39,720 nucleotides of DNA from Xanthobacteraceae bacterium (lineage in GTDB: Bacteria; Pseudomonadota; Alphaproteobacteria; Rhizobiales; Xanthobacteraceae). This document shows positions 33,362 to 39,720 of this stretch, in pieces. Where the stretch lies: assembly GCA_030037065.1 (NCBI GenBank), contig JASHRW010000225.1:1-39720 (forward strand), given 5' to 3'. The position numbers and the translations under genes were made by a program. The notes below the pieces were generated by a model. The model was not told the DNA's origin, did no database searches, and saw nothing but the letters and a program-made list of their open reading frames with translations. Position 1 is the first letter of the stretch. Every line of letters begins with the position of its first letter.

Positions 33362-34516
33362 TCACGACGCCCTTAGGTGAACGATGTCATTGAAAGTTGC
33401 AAATATCATCAACATGATGACGATTGCAAAACCGATGCGAAAACCAACTTCCTGGGCCCGATCAGACAACGGCCGACCGCGCATCGCTTCAATCGAGTAG
33501 AACAAAAGATGACCGCCGTCGAGCAGCGGAATCGGAAACAGGTTGAGTAGTCCGATTGAAACCGAAAGCACCGCAGCGAGGTGGATGAGCGCAACGAAGC
33601 CAATGCTCGCTACCTCACCCGACATCTGCGCAATGCGGATCGGACCGCCAAGCTGATTAGCGGCTTCGCGGCCGATGATCACGCGGCCGATATAGGTTAA
33701 CGTCTTGTCGACCACGAACCAGGTTTCTTGCACCCCCATCCACACGGCCCGAGGCGGCGAAACCGGCTGATACTTCACATCTCCCGGTGCCGGCGAACGT
33801 CTGATCCCGAGCAGGCCGATGCGGTGGACATTGCCGAAAATGTCCTTTTCCTCGCGGAGCTGAGGGGTCGCCTTGAGGACGATGTCGGTACCCTTTCGCT
33901 CGACGGTGATTTGCAAGGTCTTGCCGGCACTATCGGCAACGATGCGCTGCATGTCGGCAAAATCGGCGATCTTGTGGCCGTCGATATCAAGGACCAGATC
34001 GCCCGGCTGAAAGCCCGCCGCCGCTGCCGGGCTTCCCGGCTGCACCTCGTCGACGCGCGCACTTATTGTCTGCACGCCGTAGAACACGAGGATCCCGGCA
34101 AAAATCACTATCGCCAAAACAAAATTTGCCAGCGGACCAGCGACGACAATGGCCGCCCTTTTCGGCAACGGCTGAAAGATGAAGCTTTGCGCCCGATCGC
34201 CGGCATCCATGTCGGCGAGACGCGTCCTATCCGGAGTGCTCGCGGCATTCTCGTCGCCGAAAAATTTAACGTAGCCGCCGAGGGGTACTGCCGCAATTTT
34301 CCATCGTGTTCCATGGCGATCGTGGAATCCGACGAGTTCTGGGCCGAAACCGATAGAAAATGCCAGGATCCGCACGCCACACCATCGAGCGACCAGGAAG
34401 TGGCCTAATTCATGAAAAAAAACGACAAGGCTTAGGACGAACAGAAACGGAACAAGGTAGTGCAGGACGTCCCGCACAACGAGAACATGCAAAAAGGACA
34501 GGATTTCCGACCCCAT
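33362..34516 (-). CDS. rseP: RIP-family site-2 zinc metalloprotease RseP
   Basis: A 384-residue intramembrane protease that cleaves anti-sigma factors or signal peptides within the membrane. The zinc site is HELGH in VVFFHELGHFLVARWCGV, near residue 36. The second metal-ligand motif is NLFPIPLLDGGHL. One PDZ domain is clear (VDEVQPGSPAAAAGFQPGDL), as in alphaproteobacterial homologues, where E. coli RseP has two. VPLGGYVKFFGDENA is the family's membrane-re-entrant region. It sits between dxr and bamA, its usual place. Confidence 0.95.
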   Translation of the reverse strand: MGSEILSFLHVLVVRDVLHYLVPFLFVLSLVVFFHELGHFLVARWCGVRILAFSIGFGPELVGFHDRHGTRWKIAAVPLGGYVKFFGDENAASTPDRTRLADMDAGDRAQSFIFQPLPKRAAIVVAGPLANFVLAIVIFAGILVFYGVQTISARVDEVQPGSPAAAAGFQPGDLVLDIDGHKIADFADMQRIVADSAGKTLQITVERKGTDIVLKATPQLREEKDIFGNVHRIGLLGIRRSPAPGDVKYQPVSPPRAVWMGVQETWFVVDKTLTYIGRVIIGREAANQLGGPIRIAQMSGEVASIGFVALIHLAAVLSVSIGLLNLFPIPLLDGGHLLFYSIEAMRGRPLSDRAQEVGFRIGFAIVIMLMIFATFNDIVHLRAS

Positions 34517-34557
34517 GACGCGTCCCGAGCCCCCGAACGTCCCAACTTAAGACCTGA

Positions 34558-35781
34558 CTAGGATGCCATTGCGGCAATTTCGGGCAAGAGGTTGGCAGCG
34601 AGCCTTCTCGCATTATGGTCAATTTCGACGGCCTGCTCGACCGATTGCGGTTCCGCCATGGTGCCGCTTCGCCCCGCAGCATCGAGCGTAGCCTCAACCA
34701 GCGCCGGTATTCCGGTAAACCCGAGCCGACCGCCGACAAATTCGGCGACGGCGACCTCATTTGCGGCGTTGAGAACAGTCGGGGCGCCGCCGCCGGCTAC
34801 AAGCGCGCGCCGGGCGATGCGCAACGCCGGGAAGCGCACCGGATCGGGCTCCTCGAAAGTCAGCGTCGCAATGCGAGCAAGATCGAGCCGTTGGGCCGGC
34901 GTCCCCATGCGCTCGGGATAGGCGAGGCAATGGGCGATCGGGATGCGCATGTCGGGCGAGCCGAGCTGCGCAATCACCGAGCCGTCGCGAAATTCCACCA
35001 GACCATGGATGACGGATTGCGCATGCACGACAACGTCCAATTCCTCCGGCGCCAAGCCAAATAAATGCCGAGCCTCGATTAGCTCGAGGCCTTTGTTCAT
35101 CAGCGTTGCCGAATCGATCGTGATTTTCGGGCCCATCGACCAGGTTGGATGCTTTAGCGCCTGCTCCAGCGTCACTCTTCGAATCGCTTCGAGCGAAGAG
35201 GTGCGGAATGGGCCGCCGGAGGCGGTGAGTATGATACGCCGAACGTCTTTGCGGCGGCCGGCGCTGAGCGCCTGAAAGATTGCATTATGCTCCGAATCGA
35301 CGGGCAACACCGTAGCCCCGGCCGCGGCGGCACGCCGCATGAATAGAGCACCTGCGCAGACCAGACACTCTTTGTTGGCGAGCGCCACGGTAGCGCCGCG
35401 CTCGGCCGCGGCGAGTGTGGGCTTAAGACTTGCAGCGCCGGTAATCGCTGCCATGACCCATTCGGCCGGCCGCTCGGCGGCTTCGACGACGGCCTCCGGC
35501 CCTGCACCCAATTCAATGTGCGAGCCGGAAAGGCCAGCCTTCAATTCGAGATAGGCGTCAGGATCGCCTACCGCCGCGAAGCGCGCGCCCAATTCGCGCG
35601 CAAGGCGCGCCAGTGCCGCACCGTTGCGGTGCGCGGTGACTGCCTCGACCCGGTAGCGGGCAGGATCACGCCGCAACAGATCGATCGTGCTCGACCCGAT
35701 CGAGCCGGTGGCACCAAGAAGCGTCACCGTACGGGGCGCCACCGCCAGTCCGATCTTCGCCAACGGCCGGGTCTTCGTCAT
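34558..35781 (-). CDS. dxr: 1-deoxy-D-xylulose 5-phosphate reductoisomerase
   Basis: Dxr makes 2-C-methyl-D-erythritol 4-phosphate in the non-mevalonate isoprenoid pathway. ATG at 35781 is chosen over the open frame from 35880 because it directly precedes the NADPH-binding [19 protein letters not shown] and lies 4 bases after the cdsA stop. The 407-residue product has [35 protein letters not shown] and [20 protein letters not shown]. The Glu/Ser usual in NKESLV appears as NKECLV, a mild variant. Feeds undecaprenyl diphosphate synthesis by the neighbouring UppS. Confidence 0.95.
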   Translation of the reverse strand: MTKTRPLAKIGLAVAPRTVTLLGATGSIGSSTIDLLRRDPARYRVEAVTAHRNGAALARLARELGARFAAVGDPDAYLELKAGLSGSHIELGAGPEAVVEAAERPAEWVMAAITGAASLKPTLAAAERGATVALANKECLVCAGALFMRRAAAAGATVLPVDSEHNAIFQALSAGRRKDVRRIILTASGGPFRTSSLEAIRRVTLEQALKHPTWSMGPKITIDSATLMNKGLELIEARHLFGLAPEELDVVVHAQSVIHGLVEFRDGSVIAQLGSPDMRIPIAHCLAYPERMGTPAQRLDLARIATLTFEEPDPVRFPALRIARRALVAGGGAPTVLNAANEVAVAEFVGGRLGFTGIPALVEATLDAAGRSGTMAEPQSVEQAVEIDHNARRLAANLLPEIAAMAS

Positions 35782-35785
35782 GCCG

Positions 35786-36679
35786 TTACCATACCAGCAA
35801 GCCGCGGGCGGGAGCATAGGTTCCTTGATGGAGAATCCCGATGACCACGGCGGCCAGAGCGGCAACGAGGAAGCCGTCAAGCCGGTCCATCAATCCGCCG
35901 TGGCCGGGGATGAGTTGGCTTGTATCCTTGGCGCCAAAATGCCGCTTAATCGCGGATTCGATGAGGTCGCCCGCTTGCGCCAAGGCTGAAAGCAGCAACG
36001 CGATTACCCCTACCACCGCCAAGCGACCCATTCCGCCCGCATAAGCGACTAGGGTGCCCCCGGCAAGCCCCCCGACGAGACCGCCAATCGCCCCCGCCCA
36101 GGTCTTGTTCGGGCTCACCCGGGGCCACAGCAGCGGGCCGCCGATAGCGCGACCGACTGAATAGGCGAAAGTGTCAGTCAGCCATACCGTGGCGGCCAAA
36201 AACAGGAATGCCTCGAAGCCGAGTTCGGTACCGCTGCGTAATAGCGCCGGCCCGAGAAAGGCAACTCCAGCATACACAACGCCACCTGCCGCCCATAAGC
36301 CGCGATCCTGCGCGTTTCGTGAGGTCTCGGCCAGAGCGGCAATGCCGGCCAATACCGCCCCTGCCGCGATTGCGACTGTCGCTATGACAGGCGCGTTGGC
36401 GCCCACCAGGGCAGCGGCTGCCGCCAATACGGTGCCGCCAGGCGCCAGGATGTGCAGGTCGGATCGGCCGGTAACCAACCGTGTCCATTCCCAGAGAATG
36501 GCACTCGCGCTAAGTGCGCAAAGAACGAGAAAGAACCAGCCACCCAGATAGGCTGCCGCGAGCACAATAGGCGCCAGCACGGCGGCTGATGCGATGCGCA
36601 GCAAGAGGTTGCGCGCACCCGCGCCGACCCGCGAGCCGCCTGTCTCGGTGCCCGCATCGCGATTAGGCAGCGTGATCAC
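35786..36679 (-). CDS. cdsA: Phosphatidate cytidylyltransferase
   Basis: CdsA makes CDP-diacylglycerol for phospholipid synthesis. The 297-residue membrane protein has about seven hydrophobic segments and the C-terminal signature [16 protein letters not shown] with [20 protein letters not shown] and [12 protein letters not shown], which carry the metal-binding Asp residues. The start is GTG at 36679, overlapping the uppS stop as GTGA. Confidence 0.94.
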   Translation of the reverse strand: MITLPNRDAGTETGGSRVGAGARNLLLRIASAAVLAPIVLAAAYLGGWFFLVLCALSASAILWEWTRLVTGRSDLHILAPGGTVLAAAAALVGANAPVIATVAIAAGAVLAGIAALAETSRNAQDRGLWAAGGVVYAGVAFLGPALLRSGTELGFEAFLFLAATVWLTDTFAYSVGRAIGGPLLWPRVSPNKTWAGAIGGLVGGLAGGTLVAYAGGMGRLAVVGVIALLLSALAQAGDLIESAIKRHFGAKDTSQLIPGHGGLMDRLDGFLVAALAAVVIGILHQGTYAPARGLLVW

Positions 36680-37455
36680 GATCCGGTCTGAGCAATCAGG
36701 CCGCCGAAACGACGCTCGCGTCGGTGATACTCGGCAATGGCGGCCTCGAGCGCGGACCGGTCGAAATCAGGCCAATTGATCGGCACAAACACGAGTTCGC
36801 TATAGGCCGCCTGCCAGAGCAGAAAATTCGACAGCCGCTGCTCACCGCTCGTTCGGATAATCACGTCGGGATCGGGCACATCCGATGCGTCGAGCTGACG
36901 CGTCAGCAATTCCGGCGTAACGGCATCCGCCGCGAGCCGACCGGCAGCCACTTCGTACGCAAGCCGGCGCGCCGCACGCGCAATTTCTTGACGAGCCCCA
37001 TAATTGAACGCCACAACGAGCGTGAGGCCGTCATTGTTGCGAGTCAAATCTTCCGCTTCTTCCAGCATAAGGCGAATGTCACGATCGAGGTCGTCGCGCT
37101 CGCCGATGATCCGAACGCGCACGTTGCTCTTGTGCAGATCGGCAAGGTCGTTGCGGACGAAGCGCCGCAACAATCCAAGCAAATCCTTGATTTCAGAGGC
37201 CGGCCGCGTCCAGTTTTCCGAACTGAAGGAAAAGATCGTCACATACGAGATGCCGAGGTCGGCCGCCGCGCGCACGGTTTTGCGCAATGCCTCAACACCG
37301 CGGCGATGACCCTCGACCCGCGGCAACCCGCGCGCGGCGGCCCACCGTCCGTTGCCATCCATAATGATGGCGACGTGCCGCGGGATCGCGAAGCTGTCGC
37401 TCCCTGCTTGCAGCGGCTCGTTCGCCGCTTCTGTCGAGCTTGCAGCGTTACTCAA
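36676..37455 (-). CDS. uppS: Undecaprenyl diphosphate synthase (cis-prenyltransferase)
   Basis: UppS builds the C55 lipid carrier for peptidoglycan and O-antigen from farnesyl and isopentenyl diphosphate. The 259-residue protein has [20 protein letters not shown] with the catalytic Asp, [24 protein letters not shown], and [19 protein letters not shown]. The start is TTG at 37455, overlapping the frr stop (TTGA). AAGGAG lies 11 bases before it, inside frr. The first ~25 residues come before the conserved fold. Confidence 0.94.
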   Translation of the reverse strand: MSNAASSTEAANEPLQAGSDSFAIPRHVAIIMDGNGRWAAARGLPRVEGHRRGVEALRKTVRAAADLGISYVTIFSFSSENWTRPASEIKDLLGLLRRFVRNDLADLHKSNVRVRIIGERDDLDRDIRLMLEEAEDLTRNNDGLTLVVAFNYGARQEIARAARRLAYEVAAGRLAADAVTPELLTRQLDASDVPDPDVIIRTSGEQRLSNFLLWQAAYSELVFVPINWPDFDRSALEAAIAEYHRRERRFGGLIAQTGS

Positions 37456-38015
37456 ACCGTCATGATCTCCTTTTCCTTGCCGGCAAGCATCTTTTCCACC
37501 TCGGCGATCGAAGAATCGGTCGCCTTCTGCACCTCTGCGGCCTGCCGTTCTTGTTCGTCCTCGCTGATCTTGTGATCCTTTTCCAACTTCTTGAGGAGAT
37601 CGAGCCCGTCGCGGCGCACGTGACGCACGGCAACACGCGCAGCTTCGGCATACTTGTGAGCCACTTTGACGATTTCCCGCCGGCGCTCTTCGTTCAGTTC
37701 GGGGATACGCAATTTGAGGACTTGGCCCTCCGTCGACGGAGTGAGACCAAGGTTGGCGGCCGAGATCGCCTTCTCGACCGCATGGACAACGGAGCGGTCC
37801 CAGACCTGAACATTGAGCAGCCGCGGTTCTGGAATGCTGATCGTGGCGAGCTGATTAAGCGGCATATGGCTGTCATAGGCCTCGACCTGAACATGGTCGA
37901 GTAATGCGGTCGAGGCCCGCCCCGTACGCAAGCCCGAAAGCTCCTGCTTGAGCGACGCGAGCGCTCCCTGCATGCGGCGTTTGAGATCGTTAAGATCAAA
38001 TGCATTGGCTGCCAT
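37452..38015 (-). CDS. frr: Ribosome recycling factor
   Basis: RRF separates ribosomal subunits after termination together with EF-G. The 187-residue protein matches the family's length. It has the N-terminal three-helix pattern ([25 protein letters not shown]), [19 protein letters not shown] and [18 protein letters not shown], the [15 protein letters not shown] helix and a C-terminal lysine-rich helix. It lies 96 bases after pyrH. Confidence 0.96.
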   Translation of the reverse strand: MAANAFDLNDLKRRMQGALASLKQELSGLRTGRASTALLDHVQVEAYDSHMPLNQLATISIPEPRLLNVQVWDRSVVHAVEKAISAANLGLTPSTEGQVLKLRIPELNEERRREIVKVAHKYAEAARVAVRHVRRDGLDLLKKLEKDHKISEDEQERQAAEVQKATDSSIAEVEKMLAGKEKEIMTV

Positions 38016-38111
38016 GGCGCCCTCCGCGTTCGGCCCTCCCGGCCGGGCCCCGCCGTACTTCGCCTCGCCTTTTAGCGGGCGGCGGGCAGGGTTTGTGCAA
38101 ACACCCGATCG

Positions 38112-38825
38112 TCACCCGACGACGGTGAAATGCCCCTTCCCGCGCAGGACGTCGGCGATCGCGCCCTGGTCGAGGATCGAAAACACGATGATAGGCATAC
38201 GGTTTTCCTGGGCAAGCGCGAACGCTGTCGAATCCATGATTTTCAGCCGGCGATCGAGCGCTTCTTGGTGGTCGAGGTGCTCGTAGCGAGTAGCCCTCGC
38301 ATCCCGCTTGGGATCGGCCGTATAGACCCCGTCGACATCAGTTGCCTTGAGAACGGCGTCGCACCCCATTTCGGCGGCGCGCAGCACTGCCGTCGTGTCG
38401 GTGGTGAAGTAGGGATTTCCGGTGCCGCCGGCAAAGACGATGATCACATCATCTTCGAGGTGGCGGAGCGCGCGTTGGCGTTCGTAGGTTTCGCAGACCT
38501 GCGGCATCGAGAGCGCCGACATGGTGCGCGCGCTCACCCCGGCCCGCTCGATGGCCGCCTCCAGAACCAGCGCGTTCATCACGGTTGCCAGCATGCCCAT
38601 GACGTCCGCGGTCGTTCGCGACAATCCGTCCGCGGAAATCTGCGCCCCGCGGAGCACATTGCCGCCACCGACCACGACGCCAAGGCCGATTCCGAGTTCG
38701 TGCGCGGCGATGAGATCCTTAGCGAAGCGGTCGATCGTGGGCTGATGAATGCCGAATTTCTCCGGCCCGCTTAAGGCTTCGCCAGAGAGCTTGACGATGA
38801 CGCGTCGATATTTCGGCTTCGCCAT
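38112..38825 (-). CDS. pyrH: Uridylate kinase
   Basis: PyrH phosphorylates UMP to UDP for pyrimidine nucleotides. ATG at 38825 is chosen over the open frame from 38864, giving 237 residues with family start [16 protein letters not shown]. Other motifs are [44 protein letters not shown] and [14 protein letters not shown]. The tsf-pyrH-frr order is highly conserved in bacteria. Confidence 0.96.
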   Translation of the reverse strand: MAKPKYRRVIVKLSGEALSGPEKFGIHQPTIDRFAKDLIAAHELGIGLGVVVGGGNVLRGAQISADGLSRTTADVMGMLATVMNALVLEAAIERAGVSARTMSALSMPQVCETYERQRALRHLEDDVIIVFAGGTGNPYFTTDTTAVLRAAEMGCDAVLKATDVDGVYTADPKRDARATRYEHLDHQEALDRRLKIMDSTAFALAQENRMPIIVFSILDQGAIADVLRGKGHFTVVG

Positions 38826-38922
38826 AAAAATTTCCGTTCGCGACGCCGGCGCACCGGCTGGCACGGATCGATTCGCCTACGAGCCAGCGCATTTACCCGC
38901 AACAATAGACAGCGGCAAACTG

Positions 38923-39720
38923 TCAGTGCGTGCCGGCAAGCGCCGCGACTTCCCCGCCAAAGTCGCCGCTTGGCCGTTCGACCCCTTCACCCAATACAAA
39001 GCGTACGAAACCGCCGATCTTGATCGGCGCTCCCACCTTGCCTTCGGCCTCCTTGAGCGCCTGGGCTACGGTCTTCTTGTCGTCAAAGATGAACGGTTGA
39101 TCGAGCAGACAGACCTCCTTGTAAAAGGTCTTCAGGCCCGACTCGACGATCTTTTCGACCACATTGGCCGGCTTACCCTGTGCCTTGGCTTTTTCCGCCA
39201 GCACATTGCGCTCGCGCGCGATGGACGCCGCAGCGAGTCCAGCCGGCTCGACAGCCTGTGGATTAGCAGAGGCCACGTGCATGGCGACCTGCCGGCCGAC
39301 GGCTTTCAGCTCATCAGCCTTTCCGGCCGACTCAAGGGTGACGATCACGCCGATACGGCCAAGACCCTCGCCAGGCGAATTATGCATGTAGTTCGCCACG
39401 ACGCCTCGGCCGACTGAAAGCTCGTCGGCGCGCCGCAGCGTCATGTTCTCGCCGATCTTGGCCACGGTTTCGGCAATCGCGTCAGCGACCGTGCGATCGC
39501 CAATGCGTGCGGCGAGAATCTTTGCAACGTCGGCGCCCACGTCGAGCGCCACGTTGGCGATCATCTTCACCAGCCCCTGAAACAAATCGTTGCGCGCCAC
39601 GAAATCAGTCTCGGAATTGACCTCGACCAGCACGCCCTTGCCAGCATTGAGCGCCGAGCCGACGAGTCCTTCAGCAGCCACCCGATCAGCCTTTTTTGCG
39701 GCTTTCGAGAGTCCTTTCTT
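38923..39720 (-). CDS. tsf: Elongation factor Ts (N-terminus beyond the window)
   Basis: EF-Ts exchanges GDP for GTP on EF-Tu. The frame is open to the right edge without a start, so ~40 N-terminal residues (most of the UBA-like domain) are missing. The visible part begins [20 protein letters not shown], then [20 protein letters not shown], the EF-Tu contact region, and [19 protein letters not shown] and [11 protein letters not shown] near the C-terminus. The in-frame Met at 39681 is internal, not the start. Confidence 0.95.
   Translation of the reverse strand, partial: KKGLSKAAKKADRVAAEGLVGSALNAGKGVLVEVNSETDFVARNDLFQGLVKMIANVALDVGADVAKILAARIGDRTVADAIAETVAKIGENMTLRRADELSVGRGVVANYMHNSPGEGLGRIGVIVTLESAGKADELKAVGRQVAMHVASANPQAVEPAGLAAASIARERNVLAEKAKAQGKPANVVEKIVESGLKTFYKEVCLLDQPFIFDDKKTVAQALKEAEGKVGAPIKIGGFVRFVLGEGVERPSGDFGGEVAALAGTH

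Noticed and set aside
1-39720. CRISPR array, tRNA, rRNA or riboswitch
   Set aside because: No regularly spaced repeats, tRNA-like cloverleaf or ribosomal RNA sequence was noticed on either strand. Riboswitch folds cannot be excluded by eye.

Overview
This window reads as chromosome of an alphaproteobacterium of the Hyphomicrobiales (Rhizobiales), most like the Bradyrhizobium/Rhodopseudomonas/Pseudolabrys side. The reasons are the GC-rich codon use, a LexA box of the GAAC-N7-GAAC type, an Irr-type Fur regulator with an HHH motif, a HmuQ-type heme oxygenase, and the core gene orders trpG-trpD-trpC-moaC-moeA-lexA, gltX-gltA and tsf-pyrH-frr-uppS-cdsA-dxr-rseP-bamA-lpxD-fabZ-lpxA-lpxI-lpxB. No rRNA, tRNA, CRISPR array, transposase or phage gene was seen.

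Layout: (1) 1-368, the start of a TctC/Bug solute-binding protein, cut by the window edge. (2) 526-4905, a plus-strand operon for tryptophan synthesis (trpG, trpD, trpC) and molybdenum cofactor (moaC, moeA), carrying two palindromic repeat elements. One repeat forms the C-terminus of TrpC and the ribosome binding site of moaC. (3) 4985-5752, an Omp25/31-like barrel protein behind a bidirectional terminator. (4) 6126-6827, lexA with a perfect SOS box. (5) 6848-10470, an accessory quorum-sensing island: an acyl-homoserine-lactone synthase (LuxI) overlapping a cytochrome P450, which is translationally coupled to a small helical protein and followed by a second one. A divergent luxR and a convergent PraR-like XRE regulator flank it. 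(6) 10665-15463, glnS facing away from gltX, then gltA.

(7) 15538-25056, an almost complete heme-iron uptake locus: an Irr-like regulator, a small frameshifted gene, hmuP-hmuT-hmuU-hmuV on the minus strand, and divergently a TonB-dependent heme receptor, hmuQ, exbB, exbD and tonB. Together these would bind heme outside, power its passage with ExbBD-TonB, move it inward by HmuTUV and open the ring with HmuQ. (8) 25102-26151, a FabH-like ketoacyl synthase with a C-terminal half of unusual type. (9) 26231-39720, the envelope and translation operon on the minus strand, from tsf (cut by the window edge) to lpxB, with many 4-base overlaps. Its lpxD lacks the usual C-terminal tail.

The most novel part is the LuxI-P450-small protein operon (6848-9213). 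Its arrangement suggests a signal, or a product under quorum control, that is oxidised by a dedicated P450. The P450 has His where an acid residue normally sits in the I-helix oxygen-activation motif. All functions are read from motifs and gene order; nothing was searched against a database.
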